A stretch of 64,000 nt of DNA from Oscillatoriales cyanobacterium (GCA_004292955.1 RDXX01000047.1:44554-108553); one strand, 5' to 3'. Positions 31,222 to 40,305 are shown, counted from the stretch's first letter. A program made the numbers and translations. Notes: generated from the sequence alone by a model not told the origin.

Positions 31222-31255
31222 CGCCACAGGCGTGGGCTTAAATCCCACGATCGGC
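31216..31255 (+). other. Diverged 3' half of tRNA-Thr, possible older att relic
   Basis: Aligned without gaps to the tRNA from TCGTAA in the anticodon loop to the acceptor end, this 40-bp stretch keeps the loop, GGG...AAATCCC of the T arm and ATCGGC of the acceptor. The T stem changed from GCGGG/CCCGC to GTGGG/CCCAC, a compensated base pair. No 5' half precedes it. It overlaps the last codons of the tail-fibre-like gene. Confidence 0.6.
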
Positions 31256-31338
31256 CTATCAATTGATGGATCTGAGGAGATTGTTACGCTACGCCTGCCC
31301 CGAAGCATCTCCACAATTTCCGCAGACTTAGCCCCGGC

Positions 31339-31391
31339 CGATTCGTAATCGATCGGTCGCGGGTTCAAATCCCGCCATCGGCTTTGGGTTT
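31339..31391 (+). repeat. attR: 53-bp direct repeat, tRNA-Thr 3' fragment
   Basis: Identical to 4275-4327. No tRNA 5' half precedes it, so it is not a second tRNA gene. It marks the right boundary; the Type III mod gene ends 19 bp beyond. Confidence 0.93.
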
Positions 31392-31409
31392 TGTGAAGTG
31401 TCAAAAGTT

Positions 31410-34211
31410 CTAAAGACTTTCATACACTTTTAACACTTCATCCCCGTAGTGGTTAATCACCTTAACCGCAATCTTTCCCGATTTACCATTCTTGCCTTTG
31501 GGAGAATCAAAAGGACGGCTAGTAGTAGAATACATCTGACTCCAAGCATCTTCATCAATTTCTGCTTTCAGCGCCCGCTTTAATTTTTCATAAGGTTGGT
31601 TAGCACCTGTAAAATAGGCATGACGCACAAAAAAGCTTTCCTCATTGTAGTCAGTGTCAATAAACCAACAAGCAATATCATCAGGCGAACTGCTGCGAAT
31701 CTCCCCGGTAGTGGGATCGTAAATATCTAAACCTTTTAAGGTGACTACTAGCTGACCATTTTGGCGTTTTAACTCAATATCTGGTTCGCCAAATACCATA
31801 AATAAATTACCAGCCCCTGTTTTCTTGAGCAGTTCATCACCCAGTAACAAATCAGGATTCATGCGAGTGATTAAAACTTGCAATTTGCCATAACGTTTTG
31901 CTTCTTCATTAACATTAGGTTCAAAGGCAAAACCGCAGACAATTAATACATCATTCCCCAAGCCTTTAACAGCTTCTTTGGCAGCTTCTTTGATATCATC
32001 AACGCTGACAGTGCCGTATTCTGGCCCGATGTGGACTGCTACCCGCTTGATGGTTTCATCGCTTTCTGCGTACTCGCCTACAGCATGAATGTAAGTACCC
32101 GCATGAGATTCTAAATACTCTAAATTTTCAAACTTGAGGCGTTGATTTTTTAAAGTATTTTGGATTCCTGCCCTTTTCAGGTTGTCAATGATTCTGACTT
32201 CAAATTGATCTGATGCTTGGGTAACGCCTTCCTGTTCTGAGGCTGGGTATGCTTCATCAGTAGAAAGAATGCGGTGAGGTGAAAGACTTTCGACAGTAAA
32301 CGGGCCAGTTATCCGAATGCGTTTATTGTTTTCATAAGGTTTGTCATAGAGTAGTTCCGTATCCGCATTACGGGCAATAGATTCATCGATTTCTTCCTGC
32401 CGTTGTTGCCTGAGTTGCCACCATTTAGCTATTAATTCTTTAGCTTCGTCTGACCATTTAGCATCGGATTCTCTGGGAATTTCCCATTCTTCCCAGGATT
32501 TTTTGAGTAACTGGTTTAATTGAGTGCGAACTGGTTCTAGTTGTAACTGCCATTTGGCATGGATAGTATCAATTTCTGGATTATTGGCGATTGATCCCAA
32601 TGTAACATGAGGAACGCGCTTATAAACAAAGCCTTTTTTGATTGCGTTGTCTGTCTTAGGTTGTGTTGATGGCAGTTGTTTAGTGATTTCCGCTTCTTTC
32701 TGGATGCCGTCAGGGGAATCTGCTAGGAAGTAGTAGGGATATTTAGCAGACATGAGGCGAGTTCTAGCTAGTGCTAAAGCAACACGGCTTGTGTCGATGG
32801 TAATCCAACGTCTTCCCCATTGTTCGGCAACATACGCTGTGGTTCCAGATCCGCAGGTTGGATCTAATACTAAATCACCGGGATCTGTAGTCATTAAAAG
32901 ACAGTTTTCAATTATTTTGGGATTTGTTTGAACTACATAAACTTTGCTTTCCGAGAAACCACCAGCCGTTTTTGCCCAAACATTTGTAATTTGGCTAACA
33001 GGGTAATCATCAAAAAAAGATTTATATCTAAGATATCCACCTAGTTTAATTATTCGGTTAGCTAATTTTAATCTTTGTATTCCTGGCAAATGCGTTTTCC
33101 AGCTTTTGCCCCTTAATGGATAAAATTTTTCGCCTTGATAATCAATAGGAAAATTTGTACTAGCTCCCCAACCAGTCGCAAGTAAATCGATGCGTTGAAA
33201 AATTTTTAAGTTATCGCTAATATGACTTTTTTCCTGCTTGTCTTCAGTTGTTAATCTCTGATGATTACCATCAATATCCTGTGCTAGAGTAAATTCAGAA
33301 TTGCTTACTAAATTTTTTTCTTCATAGAGCTGTCTATATTTAACACTTTCTTTGTTTTTGGAGTACCAAATAATATAATCTTGAACCCCAGCGATGTATT
33401 TACTGCCTAGAGAAACTTTAGTAGTAGCAGAAATTTGACTAATAAAGTTTTCGCTCCCAAAAACCTCATCCATCAAACACCGAACCAAATGCACATTGTC
33501 ATCCCCAATCTGCACAAAGATACTACCAGTTTCCGTCAATAACTCTCTTGCTACAACCAACCGATCGCGTAAATAACTCAAATAAGAATGAATCCCTAAC
33601 TCCCAAGTATCCCGAAACGCTTTCACCTGTTCCGGTTGCCTTGTTACTTCTTCAGCCTTCCCATCTTTAACATCGCGCTTCCGAGTCGAAACCTGCCAAT
33701 TAGAACCAAACTTAATCCCATAGGGCGGGTCAAGATAAATCATCTGCACTTTACCCTTTAAACCCTCCTTCTCCGCCAATGAATTCATCACCAACAGCGA
33801 ATCACCCAGAATCATCCGGTTAGCCCACTTCACCCCATCCTTATGCTGATAAAAGTCAATTAATTGGTCAAACTCTAACCCATTGAAATCACTAAATAAA
33901 CTTAATTGTTCCGCTGGCTGTTCTTTCTTAACCTGCTTCTTAAAATCCTCAATAATCGCATGGGGGTGTATTTTCTCCTGAATATAAATCGGCACAGCAG
34001 GCACTTCTAAATCCTGACTGTCCTGTTCGTCTTTCCCCTGCCACACCAACTGCGGATCTAAAGATGGATCGCGGGGATAGAGAACTTTTTGAGGTTTTTT
34101 CTCGTCGTCAGCCATAAAATCACGCAACTCTTCAGTAGGAATATTAGCCCGTTTATCCTGATGTTTCACACTATCAATAGGTGTAGATTTGTCATTCTTT
34201 TTCCTAGGCAT
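31410..34211 (-). CDS. mod: Type III restriction-modification methyltransferase (Mod)
   Basis: 933 residues. An N6-adenine methyltransferase with DPPY (161-164) preceding the SAM-binding DPTCGSGT (450-457), the beta-class order used by Type III Mod subunits. The region between (about 170-440) would hold the target-recognition domain, and the C-terminal 300 residues the Mod-specific extension (ending GDEVLKVYESL). It modifies one strand of the recognition site and recruits Res. Its ATG overlaps the stop of the DUF5615 gene by 8 bp, so it is the last gene of the res-toxin-mod operon. Confidence 0.92.
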   Translation of the reverse strand: MPRKKNDKSTPIDSVKHQDKRANIPTEELRDFMADDEKKPQKVLYPRDPSLDPQLVWQGKDEQDSQDLEVPAVPIYIQEKIHPHAIIEDFKKQVKKEQPAEQLSLFSDFNGLEFDQLIDFYQHKDGVKWANRMILGDSLLVMNSLAEKEGLKGKVQMIYLDPPYGIKFGSNWQVSTRKRDVKDGKAEEVTRQPEQVKAFRDTWELGIHSYLSYLRDRLVVARELLTETGSIFVQIGDDNVHLVRCLMDEVFGSENFISQISATTKVSLGSKYIAGVQDYIIWYSKNKESVKYRQLYEEKNLVSNSEFTLAQDIDGNHQRLTTEDKQEKSHISDNLKIFQRIDLLATGWGASTNFPIDYQGEKFYPLRGKSWKTHLPGIQRLKLANRIIKLGGYLRYKSFFDDYPVSQITNVWAKTAGGFSESKVYVVQTNPKIIENCLLMTTDPGDLVLDPTCGSGTTAYVAEQWGRRWITIDTSRVALALARTRLMSAKYPYYFLADSPDGIQKEAEITKQLPSTQPKTDNAIKKGFVYKRVPHVTLGSIANNPEIDTIHAKWQLQLEPVRTQLNQLLKKSWEEWEIPRESDAKWSDEAKELIAKWWQLRQQRQEEIDESIARNADTELLYDKPYENNKRIRITGPFTVESLSPHRILSTDEAYPASEQEGVTQASDQFEVRIIDNLKRAGIQNTLKNQRLKFENLEYLESHAGTYIHAVGEYAESDETIKRVAVHIGPEYGTVSVDDIKEAAKEAVKGLGNDVLIVCGFAFEPNVNEEAKRYGKLQVLITRMNPDLLLGDELLKKTGAGNLFMVFGEPDIELKRQNGQLVVTLKGLDIYDPTTGEIRSSSPDDIACWFIDTDYNEESFFVRHAYFTGANQPYEKLKRALKAEIDEDAWSQMYSTTSRPFDSPKGKNGKSGKIAVKVINHYGDEVLKVYESL

Positions 34212-34608
34212 TAGTTATTTCCTTATAGATAAATGTTTGAATTTTACAGCCTTTGACATTCTGCTTTTGTACTCGAAACAATCGAGACTTCAATTCACTG
34301 AAATCTAAAATCAATTCATGAATTTTTAAGGCTTGTTGTTCATAATCAAAATCTCCTTGACATTCTTTACACAGGATAATTCCACTGTGTTCTTTGACAA
34401 GCTTGTGTAGTTCAATAAAATCCTGCCTATTGAGCGTAATCACAGCCCGCTCTTGTTGATGGGCAAACTTGAGAACATCATCATCGGGAATTCCTTGATT
34501 AGCCTGTTTTGCGTCATAGGATGTCAACACATCATGTCCGAGATAACGAAGTTTGTTGACGATATCTAGGGGGAAATTTTCGTTAGAGTAAAGCCTAGCT
34601 ATCTTCAT
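34204..34608 (-). CDS. DUF5615 PIN-like protein, putative toxin nuclease
   Basis: 134 residues from MKIARLYSNENFPLD (ATG 34608, chosen because longer starts precede the conserved first strand). The NENFP, LGHDVLTSYDAKQ, IPDDDVLKFA and ERAVITLNRQDF motifs are those of the DUF5615/Mut7-C-like PIN-fold family, usually paired with a DUF433 antitoxin. Here the DUF433 partner is the C-terminus of Res, whose stop lies 14 bp inside this gene. The usual first Asp is a Ser (YSNEN), so activity is uncertain. Confidence 0.85.
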   Translation of the reverse strand: MKIARLYSNENFPLDIVNKLRYLGHDVLTSYDAKQANQGIPDDDVLKFAHQQERAVITLNRQDFIELHKLVKEHSGIILCKECQGDFDYEQQALKIHELILDFSELKSRLFRVQKQNVKGCKIQTFIYKEITNA

Positions 34609-37600
34609 CATCGTCATCCTGGGCAGCAATTACTCGATCGATTTCTGTTTGATGCTGTTCGTAGTATGACGAAGCTAATCTTAAATCTGCGGGAGTTAAC
34701 CCCGGATAATTCCTCAGTATTTCCTCATCAGATGCCCCCAGTTTGTAAAAAGAAATAATTGTCCAGACAGGAATGCGTGTATTGCGTATCCTAGCGTTAC
34801 CTCCACAAACACCAGGGGTTTTTTGAATGGTACTAATATTCGTGTCCGTTTGTGCTGTCTGCTTAGACAAATACATCCGAATAGATTTTTCGGCATTCCA
34901 AGGATCGGATATTTCTAAGAAATCCCAACGCCCTAATCCCCCGTGATTTTTTACTGCTGGTATCCAAAGAGTTCTAGCAGTCGCCACCTTAGCGGCTTTG
35001 TCCTTTCTCGCTTCCCCCGATACTTCCAAAATTAAATTCAATAGTTCTTTTGGCCCATCATTAATTCGCACAATAAAATCAGGCAAATAATTTCTCTGTT
35101 CCCCATTGAGAGTATAGGGAATAGTAAAGCCTAAATTGTGATTTTTTACATAGGAGATAACCTCATTCATTTGTTCTAAGGATTGCACCATCTTTGATTC
35201 CCAATTACTATCGAGTACCACATGGGAAACATGACATTTATGAGGGTTAGTCGTATAAACCGCACGGGCGGTGTCAAAGTCTACATAGCGAGTCGAACCA
35301 AAAGTATCATAGGGGCGGAGAATTGGCTTTAAAGATTTTCGCAACTCTCCTTCCACAATGGCATGATAAATCTTGTCTGTCGCATCGTGGGCAAATTCAG
35401 TCAGCATTAACAACTGAGGATAGGTATTGTCTTTGTAACGGACACATTCTTTGAGCCACTGTTTAGTTATTTGCAAAACTTGGGGAAACAACCAAGCTTG
35501 TACATCTGCATCAAAAAAATGTATTGTAGTTTTTTCTGGTTTCTGATTCCCATCCCATCGAAAATACTTTTCTAAGGTTAGTTTTGCCAACAAAAAAGCG
35601 ACTTCCTGTTCTCTGTGGGATTTCAATTGATCCAATGTATGAATACTGGATTGACCAACAATGGGAGCATTGACTGTAAGAGTAGGCAAATCAGCCGTAG
35701 AAATAACATATTGACAAACATCTGTAAAATTAGCTGTTAATTTGCCCCTGCTAATGTCGTAGCGATAACCCGTCAATCGAGGGAAAGTAATTTCAGATTC
35801 ATTTCGTTCTGCTAAAGCTCGAACACGGGTAGGGAGTGTTCCCCGCTTGGGTGTTTTATTAGAACCTGCACAGGGGATAAAAGCAAAGGGAATACCGTAA
35901 ACTTCGGCATATTCGGGTTCATACATTCCCTCTTTATTCACTGCATAGTTAATCCGTCGCAGTCCCCGTCCAACAACTTGTTCGCACAACAACTGAGTGC
36001 CAAAAGCTCTTAACCCTAAAATGTGGGTGACGGTACTAGCATCCCATCCTTCAGTCAACATAGAAACAGAGACTACACAGCGAATGTGTTCCCCCAGTTT
36101 TCCGGGTTTACCAACGGTATTTAATACTTCGCGCAGTAACTCTTCTGGTGTGATTTTTTCGGGATCTTTACCTGGATATCTTTGTCGATATTCGGCTTTA
36201 AATTCTTCAATCTCCTGTGCTGTAATTTTTTTGAATTCAGCACTCATCGCCTCGCCTGATTCTAGTTGTTCGCTGTCTACCAGAATCGTGTTAGGTCTAG
36301 CTGTCCAGTTTTCGTTTTGGACGTTACTAAATAATGGTAGTTTACCGGGAGCTAAAACAGGTCTACCATCAGGATATTTTTTGCCAGTATCCCAGCCAGC
36401 AATATAGTCATAAACTAATTTAGAGACATTGGTATTATTACAAACAACGATAAATACAGGCGGTGTTTGTCCTCTGTCAGTAGCTTCTGTGTCCTGTTCC
36501 CATAATTCAAAAGCTTTTTTGTAGTTACTATAGAGACTTTCTAAGGCTCCCTCTAACTCTTTAGGAAGTTTTGGTTCGGGTGATGATTTACTTTCATCTT
36601 GGGTACTGCGTCCTTTCTTGGGGAGTTGATCGCGAATTAATGGCCAAATACTGCGATAAGCAGGCAATTCGCCTTTCATATTGTCGTCAGATACGGGGAC
36701 GCGGGGAATTTTGACAATGCCTGATTCGATCGCATCAATCAAGGAAAAGTCAGAAACTACCCAAGGAAATAGATTGCCTTCTTGATAGCCAGAACCTTTT
36801 AAAAAGAACGGTGTAGCTGACAAGTCATAAACTACTTTGACCCCAATTTTTGACTTTATAGCTTCAATGCCAGAAATCCAAAGTTGTGCCTGATCGTTGC
36901 GTTTTTCTGCTTCTTTGCGGTCATCACCTTTGAGCTTGGCATCGTCATCACCAACGCGACGACGGTAACAGTGGTGAGCTTCATCATTAATCACGATAAT
37001 GTTTTTCTTGTTTCCTAAACCTTTGCAAACTCGCCTTACCATTTGGTCTGGGGTTTCAGTGAAAGCACTTTTTTGTCCTTGGGCGAGAATATCTTTAGTT
37101 AACCGAGCTGCTGAATTAAGTTCTCGCAGTTTAAAGGCATGATAGTTAGTAATAACAATTTTAGCTTTTTCTAATTCTGGGATTAAATCTGGTGGTACTA
37201 GGTCAAGTTTTTTGTAGTAATTTTCAGCATCATTAGGTTGGAGTACCCGCAGGCGATCGCGCACGGTAATTCCTGGTGCTACTACTAAGAAAGCATCGCT
37301 AAATTTATTGTTCTGAGGGTTGGCGGCTTTATTAAGAGTATGCCACACCATCAGCATTGACATGACTACTGTTTTACCGCTTCCTGTCGCCATTTTACAG
37401 GCCATGCGGAACAGCAGCGGGTTCGCATCTTCATTGAATTGTCGGAGTTGATTCTCAATCCAGTTATCGCCGCACTTTTTTGCAACTTCGGTGATATAGA
37501 TAACTGTCTCTAAAGCTTCTATTTGGCAAAAATATAATTTACGTTCGCGATCGGGGTTAGTCCAATATGCCAACAATTTTTTAGTGGTAGGGGTAACGTA

Positions 37601-37879
37601 GAGATAGCCGCCACGTCTCCACAGGCTAACGCGATCGCGAATTTGGTTAATAAACTTGTTTTCTGCTACTCTGTCTTGTGTCCATTCACCTAGATTTAGC
37701 TCTAGTTGTTGAAACTGCTTGCTTTTTTTCTTCGGTTGGGCGATCGGGATAAAATAATGGCTGATGCGACGCTCTTCGAGAATTTCATCGGTAATACCAT
37801 CATCGTCAAAGCGAAAGTGGTACTTGGGTTCCAAGAAGGCAGAGTTAATAATAGGATTTTCAATGACAACTTGATTCAT
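34595..37879 (-). CDS. res: Type III restriction Res subunit fused to a DUF433 domain
   Basis: 1094 residues. An SF2 helicase has Walker A MATGSGKT (163-170), DEAH in INDEAHHC (about 297-303) and later motifs (VSMLTEGWDASTV, QVVGRGLRR). A C-terminal PD-(D/E)xK nuclease follows (YLPDFIV...LILEVSGEARKDK, about 930-965). Residues about 1013-1083 are a DUF433 domain (GVCGGNARIRNTRIPVW, then EEILRNYPGLTPADLRLA), normally a free antitoxin. The fusion is in one unbroken frame. It is the first gene of the operon, before the DUF5615 toxin and mod, the reverse of the usual mod-res order. Confidence 0.92.
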   Translation of the reverse strand: MNQVVIENPIINSAFLEPKYHFRFDDDGITDEILEERRISHYFIPIAQPKKKSKQFQQLELNLGEWTQDRVAENKFINQIRDRVSLWRRGGYLYVTPTTKKLLAYWTNPDRERKLYFCQIEALETVIYITEVAKKCGDNWIENQLRQFNEDANPLLFRMACKMATGSGKTVVMSMLMVWHTLNKAANPQNNKFSDAFLVVAPGITVRDRLRVLQPNDAENYYKKLDLVPPDLIPELEKAKIVITNYHAFKLRELNSAARLTKDILAQGQKSAFTETPDQMVRRVCKGLGNKKNIIVINDEAHHCYRRRVGDDDAKLKGDDRKEAEKRNDQAQLWISGIEAIKSKIGVKVVYDLSATPFFLKGSGYQEGNLFPWVVSDFSLIDAIESGIVKIPRVPVSDDNMKGELPAYRSIWPLIRDQLPKKGRSTQDESKSSPEPKLPKELEGALESLYSNYKKAFELWEQDTEATDRGQTPPVFIVVCNNTNVSKLVYDYIAGWDTGKKYPDGRPVLAPGKLPLFSNVQNENWTARPNTILVDSEQLESGEAMSAEFKKITAQEIEEFKAEYRQRYPGKDPEKITPEELLREVLNTVGKPGKLGEHIRCVVSVSMLTEGWDASTVTHILGLRAFGTQLLCEQVVGRGLRRINYAVNKEGMYEPEYAEVYGIPFAFIPCAGSNKTPKRGTLPTRVRALAERNESEITFPRLTGYRYDISRGKLTANFTDVCQYVISTADLPTLTVNAPIVGQSSIHTLDQLKSHREQEVAFLLAKLTLEKYFRWDGNQKPEKTTIHFFDADVQAWLFPQVLQITKQWLKECVRYKDNTYPQLLMLTEFAHDATDKIYHAIVEGELRKSLKPILRPYDTFGSTRYVDFDTARAVYTTNPHKCHVSHVVLDSNWESKMVQSLEQMNEVISYVKNHNLGFTIPYTLNGEQRNYLPDFIVRINDGPKELLNLILEVSGEARKDKAAKVATARTLWIPAVKNHGGLGRWDFLEISDPWNAEKSIRMYLSKQTAQTDTNISTIQKTPGVCGGNARIRNTRIPVWTIISFYKLGASDEEILRNYPGLTPADLRLASSYYEQHQTEIDRVIAAQDDDDEDS

Positions 37880-38010
37880 CTATTTCCTGATACTTGTTAT
37901 ATGGACATAGCGATCGCCAATGATAGAGAATTCCTTATTCCCTAACCAATTGTCCCAAGGTCAGAGCAAATTCCCTCCAAATAGACTACCATCATAAATC
38001 ATCCTTTTAT

Positions 38011-38247
38011 CTATATTTTAACTGAAAATAAGTTACTTATATTTATATATCTACATAAAATATTATCTAAAATGATGGACTTCTGGAAATTGCTCATCTG
38101 CCCAAACCTCATAAAACAGTGCTGACACCAGCCATGCACCCACAAAGCAGAAATCTTAAACCTGGGCCCACAATTGGGACATTCCCAACCTGCGTAGGTG
38201 AAATCTGCCAAAGCGATCGCACCTCCCAACCCCGCCAACTTCCCCAA
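38011..38247 (-). CDS. Doubtful small protein with CPNC/CQHC motif
   Basis: 78 residues, with WECPNCG and HGWCQHC that could form a zinc ribbon. The N-terminus (MGKLAGLGGAIALADFTYAG) is hydrophobic. The C-terminus looks random and the gene has no clear ribosome-binding site. It may be a decayed gene fragment. Reported at low confidence. Confidence 0.3.
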   Translation of the reverse strand: MGKLAGLGGAIALADFTYAGWECPNCGPRFKISALWVHGWCQHCFMRFGQMSNFQKSIILDNILCRYINISNLFSVKI

Positions 38248-38320
38248 CGATCGTCGGCGTTAACTCCTTCGCCCGCCGAAACCGCCCCAAAAGAGGACTG
38301 GCATTTTTGACGACAAACCC

Positions 38321-38344
38321 GTTTGTAGTGAGGACTTTAGTCCT
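38321..38344. repeat. Half-site of the GTTTGTAGTGAGGACT palindrome family
   Basis: These 24 bases equal the left arm of the perfect palindrome at 62889-62947. Here there is no second arm, though the internal AGGACTTTAGTCCT palindrome remains. Confidence 0.7.
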
Positions 38345-38349
38345 TCAAT

Positions 38350-39408
38350 TTAGTTCGGAGGGCGGGGGATGCGAAAACTTAGGGGGCTGAGGATTTGATT
38401 GAGGGCGCGCAATTGTTCGGCGGTGCCCAAACAAATTAGCATATCTCCTCCTTCGATCGCAGTTTCTCCAGTTGGCCCGACAATCAAAGTGCCGCCAGCC
38501 CGTCGAATTGCTAACACTAATGCCCCGGATTGCGATCGCAATTTGGCATTTCTCAAAGTTTCTCCGACGTAGACACAACTATTCGGATCTACCAGAAATT
38601 CTTCCATATAAAAAGAACTATCCGTACCCGTCAATACGCCGTCTAAAAAATCCATCACCTGAGGGCGCAAAGCAGCCGCTGCCATCCGTTTGCCGCCCGT
38701 AATGTAGGGGGATACAACGGCATCGGCGCCGCCCCGCTGCAACTTCTTTACGGCTTCTTCTGTGGTGGCGCGGGCGATCGCCCGTACCTTCGGATTCAGA
38801 GTTTTCGCCGACAGCACAGTGTACAAATTCTCAGCATCCGACGGCAAAGCTGCTACTATGCAAATTGCGCGATCGATCCCCACATTCAACAAAATTTCAT
38901 CGAGTGTCGCGTCTCCCTGCACCGCCGTGTACCCCAACGCCAAAGCAGCCTGCACCGACTGTAGCGCCGAATCTACCACCACAAAAGGAATATTTTCTGC
39001 CTCAAATTCCAAGGCAATCTGTCGCCCCGTGCGCCCGAAACCGCAAAGAATGTAATGTTCGATCAAAGAATCCACCAAACGCCGCTGCTGCCTAATTCTT
39101 GCTCCTTCTTGAAAATATCCTTGAATCAGCGCTTCTGTAAAGCGGTTGACGATATAACCAATCACCATCACGCCCATCAAAATCAGGCACATGGTAAACA
39201 TTCGCCCGCGTCTTCCGAGGGGGTGAATTTCACCGTAGCCGACAGTTGCTAAAGTAAATACAGTCATGTAAGCGGCATCGAGCAAAGGCCATTTTTCCAC
39301 CAGCCAATACCAAAGAGTACCCGTGCAGAAAATGCCGCCAAGGGCGATGATGCCGCCCGTTAACTGTTTTTGCAGGCGCTGGTACTTTTGCTCTAGAGTT
39401 GAATACAC
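38350..39408 (-). CDS. Two-span K+ channel with RCK (TrkA-N) domain
   Basis: 352 residues. Two membrane helices flank a pore loop with selectivity filter TVGYGE (about 55-60). The cytoplasmic RCK domain starts at HYILCGFGRTGRQIALEFE (about 117-135; Rossmann GxGxxG), and a TrkA-C domain follows (about 265-345). This is the layout of MthK/Kch-type ligand-gated K+ channels in the plasma membrane. It is complete, single-gene and divergent from intergenic repeats. Gene names vary between species, so none is assigned. Confidence 0.9.
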   Translation of the reverse strand: MYSTLEQKYQRLQKQLTGGIIALGGIFCTGTLWYWLVEKWPLLDAAYMTVFTLATVGYGEIHPLGRRGRMFTMCLILMGVMVIGYIVNRFTEALIQGYFQEGARIRQQRRLVDSLIEHYILCGFGRTGRQIALEFEAENIPFVVVDSALQSVQAALALGYTAVQGDATLDEILLNVGIDRAICIVAALPSDAENLYTVLSAKTLNPKVRAIARATTEEAVKKLQRGGADAVVSPYITGGKRMAAAALRPQVMDFLDGVLTGTDSSFYMEEFLVDPNSCVYVGETLRNAKLRSQSGALVLAIRRAGGTLIVGPTGETAIEGGDMLICLGTAEQLRALNQILSPLSFRIPRPPN

Positions 39409-39744
39409 CGATCGCCCTGACCTATTATTTATTACCTGCTACCAAATTTAAGCATATCAAGACTTAGGCAGAAACCCGGTTCCTCGGAGTAAATCTACAA
39501 TCTACAATCTCAAATCGCCCGATCGACTTTCAATCCCGTCGCAGAGGTGGCGGTTGCTGGAATTGGCGAGCGGCAATTATTGCAGTGCGATCTGCAATTT
39601 TTATGAGGAGTATTTTCGCGCTCGCCTAGAATGCAAATAATCCTGAATTCAAAAAATAATGCAACTGCAAGCAAACTTAAAACCCATATCCACTAAGTCA
39701 TTCCCAAATCTCAAATCTCAAATCTAAAATGGTATAATCCTGAT
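39409..39744. other. Intergenic region with short heptameric repeats
   Basis: 336 bp without a gene. Near 39708-39729 CAAATCT units repeat in tandem, and CTACAATCTACAATCT lies at about 39490. Otherwise nothing distinctive. Confidence 0.5.
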
Positions 39745-40305
39745 TTAGCCGATCGCCAAATCCACACTAACTACAAATTCGGGAAAAGCCAGCGGCGACA
39801 CTCGATCGCCCCGCCAAAACCTCAGCATTAAACTGTAACCGTTAACAGTCGGCTGGCGGTAAACTTCCAAGCAGTTTTCCTGTAAATTGACTATCCAGAC
39901 TTCCTGAATTTGCGATCGGGCATAAATAGGAAGTTTCACATCTCTGTCATAGTCTATGGAAGTGTCAGCTACTTCTATTAATAGTAAAACTTCCGATGGG
40001 AGGGGGTGGGCGGTTGAATAGTAATCGGCGCGAGGTTGCAGCAATACTATATCAGGTTGCGGCTCAGTGCGATCGCTCAACTGAACGGGGTTCTGCACGT
40101 CAAAAGTAGCCAAATTTTCGGGAATTTGGCTGCACAGTCTGGCTAAGCGCCTCACAGAGGAAGCATGACGAGTTCCAATAGCGGCCATTTCAACAAGTTC
40201 TCCTTCTATCAATTCTAGGCGATCGCCCTCCGAAAGAATCCCAGCTTTACCCATCAGATGGTATTCTTCTACTGTGAAAAGTCTTTTGAGCAACTGCACA
40301 GCCAT
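39745..40305 (-). CDS. Uma2 family endonuclease (DUF820)
   Basis: 186 residues. The N-terminus FTVEEYHLMGKAGILSEGDR, the acidic EPQPDIVLL (about 97-105) and the core LLLIEVADTSIDYDRDVKLP (about 126-145) are typical Uma2 features with the expected Asp/Glu/Lys nuclease residues. Complete. It is a different subgroup from the Uma2 at 340-915. Biological role unknown. Confidence 0.9.
   Translation of the reverse strand: MAVQLLKRLFTVEEYHLMGKAGILSEGDRLELIEGELVEMAAIGTRHASSVRRLARLCSQIPENLATFDVQNPVQLSDRTEPQPDIVLLQPRADYYSTAHPLPSEVLLLIEVADTSIDYDRDVKLPIYARSQIQEVWIVNLQENCLEVYRQPTVNGYSLMLRFWRGDRVSPLAFPEFVVSVDLAIG

Larger units (their letters stand above)
4275..31391. mobile_element. 27-kb integrative element in tRNA-Thr(CGT)
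   Basis: The element is bounded by an exact 53-bp repeat: an intact tRNA-Thr on the left and an isolated 3' tRNA fragment on the right. It carries a complete tyrosine integrase (17937-19079), an integrase relic near attL (5893-6033), an XRE repressor with operators, a D5-type primase-helicase, and a module with tail-fibre-like and lysis-like genes. The complete integrase is central and not beside an att site, which is unusual. No terminase, portal, major capsid, relaxase or conjugation gene is recognisable. Possible identities are a phage satellite, a decayed prophage or an unclassified mobile element. Confidence 0.88.
37880..38349. other. Intergenic stretch right of the restriction operon
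   Basis: 470 bp containing the res promoter region (no clear boxes), a doubtful small zinc-motif ORF (38011-38247) and one half of a palindromic repeat family at 38321-38344. No RNA gene or att copy is visible. Confidence 0.5.

Noticed and set aside
31216..31255. A complete second tRNA gene
   Set aside because: The 5' half (acceptor strand, D arm) is missing; upstream DNA is coding sequence of the fibre-like gene.
30991..31404. Minus-strand frame with a RWRDLNPRPIDYES-type start
   Set aside because: This is the well-known false protein obtained by translating antisense tRNA sequence; here it comes from attR.
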